Below, in pieces: positions 8,995 through 19,098 of a stretch of DNA of 37,050 nucleotides. Made by a program: the position numbers and the translations under genes. Each line of letters starts with the position of its first letter. The stretch's first letter is position 1. The notes below the pieces were generated by a model. That model did no database searches. It was given only the letters and a program-made list of their open reading frames with translations, and was not told the origin of the DNA. Source of the stretch: Gemella haemolysans (GTDB taxonomy: Bacteria; Bacillota; Bacilli; Staphylococcales; Gemellaceae); assembly GCF_901873445.1 (NCBI RefSeq), contig NZ_CABFLN010000015.1, positions 1 to 37,050 on the forward strand, read 5' to 3'.

Positions 8995-9656
8995 GTTTAA
9001 TAGTGGAAGCTTCTAATGGAGTATGTTTAATTGCATGCTTTGATAATGAAACAGTATTAGCTGAAAAAAACTTTGTATGTAGTAATAATTTATCAGCAGT
9101 GATTTTAGAAGAAATCGATAATTGTTTAAAAGAAGCAGATAAGAAAAAAACGGATTTAACTGAAATTATATCAAGTGAAGGACCAGGATCGTATACAGCA
9201 ATTCGTGTAGTCGCAGCTGTTTGTAAAACTTTAGCTTACACACTGAAGATTAATTTGAAGAAAGTATCTTCTTTAAAATTGCAGGCATTATTGGAGTTTG
9301 ATAGCAATAAATTATTAGTTCCATTTATTGATGCACGTCGAGGAAATGTTTTTGGTGCAGTTTATAAAAATGAAGAAGGAAAATTAGTAGTGGTACTGGA
9401 AGAAGGATACTACTCTCTTGAAGAAATTAATAACTTTTTATCATCTCAAAGTGATGAATTTATTTATATTAGTAAAGATATAGAAAAGTTAAATGATTTT
9501 CTTTTAGAAGGTTCAAAAAATAATGATATGGTTCGTGCCGCTAATGTTTTAAAAATATATGATTCATTAGAAGATGTGGATTGTTATAATATGAAACCAC
9601 AATACTTAAGAAAAACTGAAGCAGAAAGGGAACTTGAAAATGATAAAAATAAATAA
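8988..9656 (+). CDS. tsaB: tRNA t6A complex scaffold TsaB (YeaZ)
   Basis: ASKHA-fold partner that dimerises with TsaD in t6A synthesis. 222 residues, normal. SLIVEASNGVCLIA is the degenerate phosphate-1 strand, and EGPGSYTAIRV (64-74) is the TsaB signature loop. The start is a TTG at 8988 overlapping the end of tsaE, with AAGG at 8973-8976 in front. No in-frame ATG precedes the conserved strand. A GTG at 9003 is possible but would cut into that strand. The 3' end overlaps rimI. Confidence 0.93.
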   Translation: MVSLIVEASNGVCLIACFDNETVLAEKNFVCSNNLSAVILEEIDNCLKEADKKKTDLTEIISSEGPGSYTAIRVVAAVCKTLAYTLKINLKKVSSLKLQALLEFDSNKLLVPFIDARRGNVFGAVYKNEEGKLVVVLEEGYYSLEEINNFLSSQSDEFIYISKDIEKLNDFLLEGSKNNDMVRAANVLKIYDSLEDVDCYNMKPQYLRKTEAERELENDKNK

Positions 9657-10092
9657 AGTCGATGTTAATGATTTAGATGTATTATCAAGAATAGATGTAG
9701 ATAATTTTGAAGATGCTTGGACGAAAGAAATGTTTAAGTCTGAGTTGGAACATGAAAATGCGGAATATTACGGATTATTCAATGATGGTCAAATTATTGG
9801 ATTTTGCGGTGGTTGGTTAGTGGCTGATGAATATCAAGTTAATAAGATAGTTATTGATAAACCGCATCAAAATAAAAAATTAGGACAAATTTTCTTCACT
9901 TATGTAATGCAACTTTTAAAACTAAAAGGTGTAAAAAAAGCTATTGTTGAAGTTCGCGTAAGTAACATGCCTGCGATAACTGTTTATGAAAAATCTGGAT
10001 TCACAACAGTCGATATGAGAAAAAATTATTACAAAAACAATGGAGAAAATGCTTTTGTAATGGTAAGGGATTTTAGTAATGAAAGAATATAA
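9640..10092 (+). CDS. rimI: Ribosomal-protein-alanine N-acetyltransferase RimI family
   Basis: GNAT acetyltransferase of 150 residues that in characterised bacteria acetylates the N-terminus of S18 and may act more broadly. The GNAT core is visible: an ExxY...GF-x-GGW strand, IVIDKPHQNKKLGQIF as the acetyl-CoA loop, and VEVRVSNMPAITVYEKSGF. The acetyl-CoA loop reads QNKKLG rather than the usual RxxGxG/A, a mild deviation. I choose the ATG at 9640 because AAAGGGA (9625-9631) is 8 bases away. An in-frame TTG two codons earlier has worse spacing. Operon position between tsaB and tsaD is standard in Bacilli. The last 14 bases overlap tsaD. Confidence 0.9.
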   Translation: MIKINKVDVNDLDVLSRIDVDNFEDAWTKEMFKSELEHENAEYYGLFNDGQIIGFCGGWLVADEYQVNKIVIDKPHQNKKLGQIFFTYVMQLLKLKGVKKAIVEVRVSNMPAITVYEKSGFTTVDMRKNYYKNNGENAFVMVRDFSNERI

Positions 10093-11119
10093 AAATTTAG
10101 AAAATGTAACTATTTTAGCTATAGAAACAAGTTGTGATGAAACTAGTGTAGCTGTAGTTAAAAATGGAAAAGAAGTACTATCGAATATCGTAAGTAGTCA
10201 AATTGAAACACATAAACAATTTGGTGGGGTAGTTCCTGAAATAGCAAGTAGGCAACATATAGAGGTAGTGATGCAAATTGTTGAAGAAGCTTTGGAAGAA
10301 GCCCAAATTACTTTAAACGATATAGATGCAATTTGTGTAACACAAGGACCAGGATTAATAGGTTCATTACTAGTTGGTGTTAATGTTGCGAAAACATTAA
10401 GTTATGCTTTAGATAAACCTTTAATAGGAGCACATCATATTGCAGGACATATTTATGCTAGTAATATAGACAATGATATAGTTTATCCATCATTAGCTCT
10501 TGTTGTTAGTGGAGGACATACAGAACTAGTTTATTTAAAAGATGAACTTGATTTTGAAATAATCGGTTCTACTCATGACGATGCTGTAGGTGAAGCGTAC
10601 GATAAGGTAGCAAGACAGTTAAATCTTGAGTACCCAGGAGGTCCTAAAGTAGATAAACTAGCCAAGTTGGGTGAAGATAAGTATAAATTCCCTCGTGCAA
10701 TGATTGATAGTGACGATTATAATTTTAGTTTTTCAGGAATGAAGTCAGCAGTGATTAACTTTGTACATAATGCAAAACAACGCGGTGAGGAGATCGTACC
10801 TGAAAATTTAGCTTGCAGTTTCCAAACGGCGGTAGTAGAAGTTTTAATCACAAAAACTAAGAAAGCTATTGCGAATCTAGGTGTTAAACAGTTGATTTTA
10901 GCAGGTGGGGTTGCAGGTAATAGCGAACTTCGTAAGCAAGTCTTAGAGCTAGAACAACAATTAGGAGTAGAAGTACTTATTCCGAAAATGAGTTATTGTA
11001 GTGATAATGCGGCGATGATGGGAGCGGCAGGATATTATTATTATAAAAATAATATATTTGCTAATCCGTTAACGTTAAATGCGAAGTCAACATTAGACTT
11101 AGAAGAAGTTAGAGGTTAA
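10079..11119 (+). CDS. tsaD: tRNA threonylcarbamoyltransferase TsaD (Gcp/YgjD)
   Basis: Catalytic subunit that transfers threonylcarbamoyl from its AMP adduct to A37 of tRNA. 346 residues, as expected. Motifs: AIETSCDETSVAVV (14-27, ASKHA phosphate loop), FGGVVPEIASRQH (48-60), the metal-binding H120-IAG-H124, VSGGHTEL, and the C-terminal CSDNAAMMG with the third metal ligand. The ATG overlaps the rimI end, and TAAGGGA sits 8 bases upstream. It is last in the operon. The palindromic element at 11131-11190 directly follows and probably terminates transcription. Confidence 0.97.
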   Translation: MKEYKNLENVTILAIETSCDETSVAVVKNGKEVLSNIVSSQIETHKQFGGVVPEIASRQHIEVVMQIVEEALEEAQITLNDIDAICVTQGPGLIGSLLVGVNVAKTLSYALDKPLIGAHHIAGHIYASNIDNDIVYPSLALVVSGGHTELVYLKDELDFEIIGSTHDDAVGEAYDKVARQLNLEYPGGPKVDKLAKLGEDKYKFPRAMIDSDDYNFSFSGMKSAVINFVHNAKQRGEEIVPENLACSFQTAVVEVLITKTKKAIANLGVKQLILAGGVAGNSELRKQVLELEQQLGVEVLIPKMSYCSDNAAMMGAAGYYYYKNNIFANPLTLNAKSTLDLEEVRG

Positions 11120-11130
11120 GTATTAGAAAG

Positions 11131-11190
11131 GGAACTGACTCGACAAAATTGATTTTTTTTAAATCATGATTTTTGGGTCAATTCCTTTTT
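11131..11190. repeat. 60-bp palindromic element, copy 1
   Basis: An imperfect hairpin with GGAA/TTCC, TGAC/GTCA and GATTT/AAATC arms, followed on the plus strand by a T-run. By eye it aligns without gaps to 20251-20310, with 49 of 60 positions identical. It lies directly after tsaD, so a terminator role is likely. An ATG at 11166 is inside it and is not used as a start here. Confidence 0.75.
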
Positions 11191-11210
11191 ATAAATATTT
11201 TGGTGTAATT

Positions 11211-12023
11211 ATGAAAAGACAACTTGAAGAATTATTAGATACTAACTTACAACAAATAAATCATATTTCTGAAAATAGGCATTTTATTGGATTTTCTAAA
11301 AGATTAGGACAACGCGTATTCGTTAAAATTTTTAAAGATCCATTAAAATATAAACTAGAGTATAAAGTTTTAAGAAATAAAGATAATTTTTTATTAGATT
11401 TTCCTGAGTATTCTGCACTTATATTGAAATATGAAGACTTTATTCCACTGGATAAAGAAAGCGTAAATGATGAAGATATAATAAAAATAGCAGAGCTAAT
11501 ATCTGATTTTCATAGGGGAAATTGGCTCTTAATTGAAAATGACAAAGAAATTTCATTGGAAAAAGTTCTAGAAAAAAATGTATATAGATTAACTGAAAGA
11601 AAAGAATATACTGAAATAAGTGAGGTTCATTCTAAGTTTCTAAAAAATATTAGTAAATTGGATGAAGAGTATGAGAAAACACTAGTTTTAATTCATGGAG
11701 ATTTCGGTCTTAGAAATATTATGAGAAAAGACGATAATTTAGTGTTAATAGATTTTGAAAGAGTTAAATATGCTAGTTATTATTTAGATTTTATTAAATA
11801 TTTTTACCAAGATTTAGATAATGATAAATTAAAAAAAGAGCTATTTTTAAAACATTATTATGAACATTCAAATGAGGAAGTTCTTTCTGAGGAACTAGAG
11901 TACTGCATGATTTTTATCTCGGCATTAGGTATTTTAAACTATACCAAACGTGTTGAAGATAAAAAATTTGAGGAATTAGGATTAAAAATGTTAGAAGATG
12001 TTGAAAATTATTTTTTTAAATAA
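11211..12023 (+). CDS. Small APH/choline-kinase-fold phosphotransferase, function unknown
   Basis: 270 residues. The C-lobe has a Brenner-type catalytic loop, LIHGDFGLRNIM, and a metal-binding IDFE segment (LVLIDFERVKYASYYLDFIKY), the signatures of the aminoglycoside phosphotransferase/choline kinase fold. RVFVKIF near residue 40 supplies the probable ATP lysine. The start is ambiguous. I take the ATG at 11211 (MKRQLEELL) because the earlier ATG at 11166 lies inside the palindromic repeat. The Shine-Dalgarno sequence is poor (GGTG), so expression may be low. Its 27-base gap to the next gene suggests cotranscription with a membrane protein. It is not a recognisable resistance kinase, and the substrate is unknown. 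Confidence 0.8.
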   Translation: MKRQLEELLDTNLQQINHISENRHFIGFSKRLGQRVFVKIFKDPLKYKLEYKVLRNKDNFLLDFPEYSALILKYEDFIPLDKESVNDEDIIKIAELISDFHRGNWLLIENDKEISLEKVLEKNVYRLTERKEYTEISEVHSKFLKNISKLDEEYEKTLVLIHGDFGLRNIMRKDDNLVLIDFERVKYASYYLDFIKYFYQDLDNDKLKKELFLKHYYEHSNEEVLSEELEYCMIFISALGILNYTKRVEDKKFEELGLKMLEDVENYFFK

Positions 12024-12049
12024 CTATTAAGGAATAGGAGAGTTGAAGA

Positions 12050-13111
12050 GTGAATAAAATTAGTGAAGAAAAACTAGAAGAAAGTCGTAGACAAGCATTA
12101 CTTTTAGTCGATAAGTTGAAAGAAAACGTTAATGATTTAAAAAGTATGAGAGAACTGTCAAAAATAGTTTCTAAGGATTCAGAAATGAATGATGATTTTT
12201 GGACAGAAATTTGTAATATAGATTTTACAAAAATTGAATTTTTCCCTGTTAGATCGCTGTTAGCAGGTATATTAAAAAATAAACAAGATAATTCAAATAT
12301 TTCAAATATTTATAATTATTTGGTAGTAGAAAATACAGGATATCTTGAAAAATACGAACAGAGTGCTTCCAAAAACACACCAGCATCGTTAGTGATATAT
12401 TTTGCAGGTTTCTTGGGAGTTGGATTGTTTGTAATCGTTAATTTTATAATGTTAATGTTGGCACGTGGAAATTTTGAAGATGTTCTTTTTAATTTATTAG
12501 CAGGAACATTTTTAAATGCTCTTACTCTTGAAATAATTGATAGACAGTACATTTGGCAATGGGAAGTACCATATTTTGAAAATAGTAAATTCCTAGCGTA
12601 TGTTTGGACATATATTCCGATTATAATAATGTACGTGTATATGAATATTACTACTTTCATAACACAAGGATTTAACTACAATATTAGTAATGAAATTAAA
12701 CTTACTATAGGTGCGTATATTTTAATTTTATTTATTGTTAATGGTTTATTCAAATTAAAAAATTCTGTGGAATTTAACTATAAAGTATATACAATAATCT
12801 TTAAAATAATAGCTTTCATGAGTTTTATTTGTATCATACCTGCCTATTATTTCGGAAAACTACCAATTGATTGGATGTATATTTTGGTAACTGTTCTGAT
12901 TGTAAGTAGTGTTAGAGTATTAAAGAAAGTTAGTGCTACAAGATCTGTAAAACTTCTATTTTATCCAATGACATTTTGTTATTTAGTATACACCCAACCA
13001 CGAGTGGTTAATACTCTTATCTTAGAGGAACAAAATATATTGTTGTATGTTTCAGGAGTATTGGCAATATTAATAATAGCTATAATCAAACTAGGAGAAA
13101 AAAATAAATAA
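12050..13111 (+). CDS. Multi-pass membrane protein of unknown function
   Basis: 353 residues. A cytosolic, Lys/Glu-rich N-terminal domain of about 105 residues is followed by about eight hydrophobic segments (starting near residues 107, 141, 180, 215, 243, 273, 298 and 323). I recognise no family motif. The start is a GTG at 12050 with AGGAG 8 bases before it. It probably shares a transcript with the phosphotransferase upstream and ends at a strong terminator. The pairing of a soluble helical head with an all-helical membrane part is visible, but no transport or enzyme signature is. Confidence 0.75.
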   Translation: MNKISEEKLEESRRQALLLVDKLKENVNDLKSMRELSKIVSKDSEMNDDFWTEICNIDFTKIEFFPVRSLLAGILKNKQDNSNISNIYNYLVVENTGYLEKYEQSASKNTPASLVIYFAGFLGVGLFVIVNFIMLMLARGNFEDVLFNLLAGTFLNALTLEIIDRQYIWQWEVPYFENSKFLAYVWTYIPIIIMYVYMNITTFITQGFNYNISNEIKLTIGAYILILFIVNGLFKLKNSVEFNYKVYTIIFKIIAFMSFICIIPAYYFGKLPIDWMYILVTVLIVSSVRVLKKVSATRSVKLLFYPMTFCYLVYTQPRVVNTLILEEQNILLYVSGVLAILIIAIIKLGEKNK

Positions 13112-13117
13112 TATTAA

Positions 13118-13160
13118 TATTAGTCCCTTTCTGTAAAGATAAGAAAGGGATTAATAATTT
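13118..13160 (+). terminator. Terminator after the membrane protein
   Basis: TCCCTTTCT (13124-13132) pairs with AGAAAGGGA (13142-13150) around a 9-base loop. A/T pairs and one G-T wobble extend the stem outward, and TAATTTTA follows. Confidence 0.85.
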
Positions 13161-13204
13161 TATATCCAATATATTTATATAGCGTAAAGTGGTTTTGATT
13201 TTAT

Positions 13205-13232
13205 TTGACTATTATTTGTGTTAAAATATAAT
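13205..13232 (+). promoter_or_regulatory. Promoter of the cysteine desulfurase-mnmA operon
   Basis: TTGACT (13205-13210), a 16-bp spacer and a perfect TATAAT (13227-13232). The short leader carries AGGAGG (13245-13250), 7 bases before the ATG. Confidence 0.8.
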
Positions 13233-13257
13233 ATGATTAATATTAGGAGGCGATGAT

Positions 13258-15494
<2,237 letters not shown>

Positions 15495-15503
15495 TATTTA
15501 ATA

Positions 15504-15550
15504 AAATCCTAAAAGTTAGAGGGAATCTCTAATTTTTAGGATTTTTAGTT
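15504..15550 (+). terminator. Terminator after mnmA
   Basis: ATCCTAAAA-GTTAGAG and CTCTAA-TTTTTAGGAT form a long stem around a GGAAT loop, followed by TTTTAGTTTTT. The A/T flanks may also serve the minus-strand pseudogene ending at 15571. Confidence 0.85.
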
Positions 15551-15570
15551 TTTATTTCTAAGTTATAAGA

Positions 15571-15938
15571 CTATAGTATATATTGAGCGAGTAACGTATC
15601 AAATCTACGGATATCGATATCTTTTCTTAGATTAATTTTTATTTTTCCAACTTTAGTCCAAAGCTCTACTTCGGCATTTAAGTCGAGGATTTTACCTGCA
15701 TTTTCAGTTGACCACATTAATATTGAAGAGTATGGAAGGGAATAGATTTCTATTTTTTTCCTGTAAGTCCTTGGGCGTCTTTTACAATAAGTCGTTTATC
15801 TGTAAATACAGCAACGTCCCTTATTGTAGCAAATGCTGCAACGGGCTGTTCACCGTTTATCAATAAGTTTGCAACATCTTGCGGGATAGCAACTTCTCTG
15901 AAGAATGTCCAATTTAATAAATTCATTTCGTTAGCCAT
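15571..15938 (-). pseudogene. Bacterial PH-domain protein (YvbH/PF08000-like), broken by a one-base frameshift
   Basis: The open frame starts at 15938 (ATG with AGGAG upstream) and reads 62 residues through TDKRLIVKDAQGLTGKK, then stops at TAG (15752-15750). Just before the stop is a run of seven A on the coding strand (15759-15753). Adding one base there continues the reading as IEIYSLPYSSILMWSTENAG, then ELWTKVGKIKINL, to a TAG at 15573-15571. The combined product is about 122 residues, the normal length for this family. The downstream part still encodes a well-preserved domain, so the break is recent, a sequencing error, or rescued by polymerase slippage on A7. Confidence 0.85.
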
Positions 15939-15982
15939 AGTGACTCTCCTATCTATTTTATGATAATGTTTATTTTTATCTT

Positions 15983-15991
15983 AGTATAGCA
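15983..15991 (-). promoter_or_regulatory. Extended -10 for the PH-domain gene
   Basis: On the minus strand TGCTATACT is an extended -10 (TGN plus TATACT). No convincing -35 was seen. It is back to back with the comEA promoter. Confidence 0.4.
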
Positions 15992-16045
15992 TAAATTATA
16001 AATAATAAGAAGGTTAAGTTTTCAGTATTATTATAATAAATTTAA

Positions 16046-16054
16046 TGATATAAT
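16046..16054 (+). promoter_or_regulatory. Extended -10 promoter of the comE operon
   Basis: TGATATAAT is a perfect extended -10 without a clear -35. GGGGGGAG (16065-16072) is the RBS, 4 bases before the ATG. I did not recognise a competence box. Confidence 0.55.
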
Positions 16055-16076
16055 ATTAGTACTAGGGGGGAGAAAT

Positions 16077-16706
16077 ATGAATATTAATAAAGAAGATGTT
16101 GTTTTATTTTTTAAACAAAATGTTAAGGCGATTGTTTTGGCATTACTCTGTAGTTTACTTGTTATAATTGGAGGACTTTTGTATTTTGGTCATGATAAAA
16201 CAGAGGACTATAATGACGTAACCTTTTCTAATTCTCAAAACTCAGAAGTGAGTAAGGATGAAAAAAAAGAAGAACAAGATTCCAAAATTTTTGTCGATGT
16301 GAAAGGGGCGGTTAAACATCCTGGAGTATTTGAAACAACGAAAGATAAAAGGATAAAAGATTTAATTGAAGAAGCTGGTGGGTTATTAGAAGATGCGGAT
16401 ACTTCCACTTTGAATTTAAGTCAAAAAGTTAAAGATCAGATGGTCATTTACGTTCTCAAGTACGGAGAAAAACCGAAACAAATTTCTGATGGTAGTTCAA
16501 GTACATCAAATGGAGATGTAATTAATATTAATACTGCCAATAAAGAACAACTTATGAAAATCTCAGGAGTTGGAAAGACTAAGGCTGAAGCAATTATTTC
16601 ATATAGAGAAAAAAATGGGGATTTTAAAAAGAAAGAAGATATAACAAAAGTAAAAGGAATAGGAAAAGCTACTTTTGAAAAAATTAAAGATAAAATAGAG
16701 GTATAG
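16077..16706 (+). CDS. comEA: Competence DNA receptor ComEA
   Basis: Membrane-anchored dsDNA-binding protein that receives transforming DNA outside the membrane and passes it to ComEC. 209 residues. Order: one N-terminal transmembrane helix (17-37), a low-complexity acidic linker (40-70), an SLBB domain (71-128, VDVKGAVKHPGVF...) and two helix-hairpin-helix motifs (148-209, INTANKEQLMKISGVGKTKAEAI and ITKVKGIGKATFEKI). This is the standard Bacillus architecture. It is first gene of the comE operon; the next ATG starts 2 bases after its stop. Confidence 0.96.
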   Translation: MNINKEDVVLFFKQNVKAIVLALLCSLLVIIGGLLYFGHDKTEDYNDVTFSNSQNSEVSKDEKKEEQDSKIFVDVKGAVKHPGVFETTKDKRIKDLIEEAGGLLEDADTSTLNLSQKVKDQMVIYVLKYGEKPKQISDGSSSTSNGDVININTANKEQLMKISGVGKTKAEAIISYREKNGDFKKKEDITKVKGIGKATFEKIKDKIEV

Positions 16707-16708
16707 TT

Positions 16709-17173
16709 ATGCAAAGAATTAGTTGGGATGAGTACTTTATGGCTCAAAGTCACCTGCTTTCGCTTAGATCGACTTGCAGTAGGTTATCTGTTGGAGCGAC
16801 AATAGTTAAAGATAAACGAATAGTTTCAGGTGGTTATAATGGTTCGATTAAAGGTGATGAACATTGTATAGACGTTGGTTGCAAAGTAGTGGAAGGGCAT
16901 TGTGTCAGAACAATCCATGCCGAAATAAATGCTATTTTACAATGTTCTAAATTCGGTGTTGGAACTGAAGGTGCAACAATCTATGTTACACATTTCCCAT
17001 GTTTGAATTGTACAAAATCTATCATTCAAGCAGGGATAAAGGAAATTTGCTATGCAAATGACTATAGAAATAATGAATATGCTCGAGAGTTATTAGAAAA
17101 ATCAGGTGTTGTCGTAAGAAAAATAGATTATGACGTAAATAATGTAGTAGAAAGGTTACTAGATAAACAGTAA
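16709..17173 (+). CDS. comEB: ComE operon protein 2, dCMP deaminase family
   Basis: Zinc cytidine/deoxycytidylate deaminase fold, 154 residues. The zinc and proton-shuttle site is His70-Ala-Glu72 (HAEINAIL), with PCLNC supplying Cys98 and Cys101. The activity expected is dCMP to dUMP; in Bacillus it is not needed for DNA uptake. Its stop overlaps the comEC start by one base (TAATG), so expression is coupled. Confidence 0.93.
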   Translation: MQRISWDEYFMAQSHLLSLRSTCSRLSVGATIVKDKRIVSGGYNGSIKGDEHCIDVGCKVVEGHCVRTIHAEINAILQCSKFGVGTEGATIYVTHFPCLNCTKSIIQAGIKEICYANDYRNNEYARELLEKSGVVVRKIDYDVNNVVERLLDKQ

Positions 17174-19098
17174 TGATATACTTACAACTTTCTTTACTAG
17201 CATTAGGGGCGATATTATTAAATTATAATTTAATGATATCTATGCTATGTATTGTTATTTTTCTACTAATAACTTGGAAAAATAAAAATCTTAATGCTAG
17301 GAAAACTATTATTTGTTTAATAGTCTTCTTAGCTTTTTTTATTCGGGGAGCATATGAACAAAAAACTAATATTTCTCATTTAAAAAATGTTGAAAATAAT
17401 AATCTTGAACTAGTGATTTTTGATAAATTCAATATCAATGGAGATTATATATCGGGAATTGGATGTATTGGAGATGAAAATGTACTAATAAATTATAAAA
17501 TAAAGAGTGAAGATGAGAAGCGATTTTTTAAAGAAAAATTTTGGGGTGGAAAATTATCTGTAATTGCTAATATAGAAGACGTTCCAAGTAAAACTAATTT
17601 TTATTCGTTTGATTATAAAAAGTATAACGAGAATAGAGGAATCTTTAAAAAAGTTTCTATCAATGAAATATCTGGGGTTAAGCATTTAGATTCTCTTCTT
17701 TTTAAATTCAAAACCTTTAGGAACAGAATGACCTTGAAGATAGATAGAGAACTTACTTTTGATAAGAGTGGGTATTTTCAAGCTTTAATTTTTGGAGATA
17801 AAAGTTATTTGTTGAGAGATGAAGTTAGTTCTTTTAAAAATTTAGGTACTAGTCATTTATTAGCAATTTCCGGTTTGCATATAGGGGTACTAATATCATT
17901 AATATATTTTATTTTATTAAAACTTAAAGTAAGTGTTGATTATATAGAAAAAATAATTTTAATTATAATTCCGTTATATATGTTATTAAGTGGGGCTAGT
18001 GCATCCGTTCTTAGAGCAGGTTTTATGATTATATTCTATATAATTTTCAGAAGAAAAAGTATTGATAAATTGGATAGTTTACTGCTTACATTCTTAATCT
18101 TATTATTTTATAATCCGTTGTATACTTTTAATATCGGCTTTCAATTATCATTTTTTATAACATTTAGTTTATTGATGTCAGAAAGTTATATTAAAACTTC
18201 TAAAAATAAACTACATATATCTTTGAGAATTAGTATTATTTCTACATTGGCAAGCATGCCGATATTACTTTATAATTTTTATACTATTGTTTATATTTCC
18301 GTACTAAGTAATATAGTTTTAGTTCCAATATTTAGTATAATACTATTTCCATTAGTATTGATAAGTTATATAATATTTGTATTAAGTATACCTATATTTA
18401 ATATTATGTGTAGACCGTTGTTGAATTTTACCTTTAGTATTTTCGATAAACTTCAAGAAATATTCTTATATGTAAAACCGTTAAGAATTGGGAACCAGAG
18501 TATATTTATAATTATTGTTATTTTTATAGTAGTTCTATATATTATGACTGAATTGAATAGATTAAAATATTCAAAAGCTGCAATCGGAGTTTTGGCAGTC
18601 GCTATAATATTAATTATTTCGAGTTATATACCTAGAGAATATATAGAGGAGATAAAAATTGGAAAAGAAAATATTTATTATATTAGAGAGAATAGAAATA
18701 ACATGATAATAAATACATCTAGTAATATGAAAAATTTTTATACAGATTACAGAAAAAAAGATAGAGAATATGATATAATGAGTGAATATGATTCACTTAT
18801 GAACTATGAAGGTAAGGATAGAATCAATTATTTATTACTTACTTCAGCTAAGAAAAACAAAAGTGAATATGCGACAAATTTATTAGCAAATAACTTAGTG
18901 AATAAGATTATAGTAGTAGATAGTTTGACTAAAAAATTATTAGAATTAAAAGATATAGCTCAATATAAAAAAGTAGACTATATCGTTTTGAATAATGGAA
19001 CTGAGATGAAATTTGGTAATACTTCTGTTTATTATTATAATAAAAAAGTAAAGGTGAAAAATCAGGATAGAGAATTTGAGATTGAGGTAGATGATTGA
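17173..19098 (+). CDS. comEC: DNA uptake channel ComEC, with a degenerate C-terminal metallo-beta-lactamase-like domain
   Basis: Polytopic channel for single-stranded DNA entry. 641 residues, shorter than the roughly 750-780 of Bacillus and streptococcal ComEC. It has an N-terminal hydrophobic segment and OB-like region (to about 190), then the competence domain with FQALIFGDKSYL and LLAISGLHIGVLIS (about 205-240) and several membrane helices to about 490. The C-terminal part (494-641) keeps the strand order of the metallo-beta-lactamase domain, but the metal motif expected after LLLT (555-557) reads SAKKNK at 558-563 instead of HxHxDH. The nuclease attributed to this domain is therefore probably absent. 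The channel itself looks intact. Confidence 0.93.
   Translation: MIYLQLSLLALGAILLNYNLMISMLCIVIFLLITWKNKNLNARKTIICLIVFLAFFIRGAYEQKTNISHLKNVENNNLELVIFDKFNINGDYISGIGCIGDENVLINYKIKSEDEKRFFKEKFWGGKLSVIANIEDVPSKTNFYSFDYKKYNENRGIFKKVSINEISGVKHLDSLLFKFKTFRNRMTLKIDRELTFDKSGYFQALIFGDKSYLLRDEVSSFKNLGTSHLLAISGLHIGVLISLIYFILLKLKVSVDYIEKIILIIIPLYMLLSGASASVLRAGFMIIFYIIFRRKSIDKLDSLLLTFLILLFYNPLYTFNIGFQLSFFITFSLLMSESYIKTSKNKLHISLRISIISTLASMPILLYNFYTIVYISVLSNIVLVPIFSIILFPLVLISYIIFVLSIPIFNIMCRPLLNFTFSIFDKLQEIFLYVKPLRIGNQSIFIIIVIFIVVLYIMTELNRLKYSKAAIGVLAVAIILIISSYIPREYIEEIKIGKENIYYIRENRNNMIINTSSNMKNFYTDYRKKDREYDIMSEYDSLMNYEGKDRINYLLLTSAKKNKSEYATNLLANNLVNKIIVVDSLTKKLLELKDIAQYKKVDYIVLNNGTEMKFGNTSVYYYNKKVKVKNQDREFEIEVDD

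Noticed and set aside
11166..11210. Upstream ATG start of the phosphotransferase (15 extra residues)
   Set aside because: It lies inside the palindromic repeat and has no ribosome binding site; the residues encoded are an accident of the repeat sequence.
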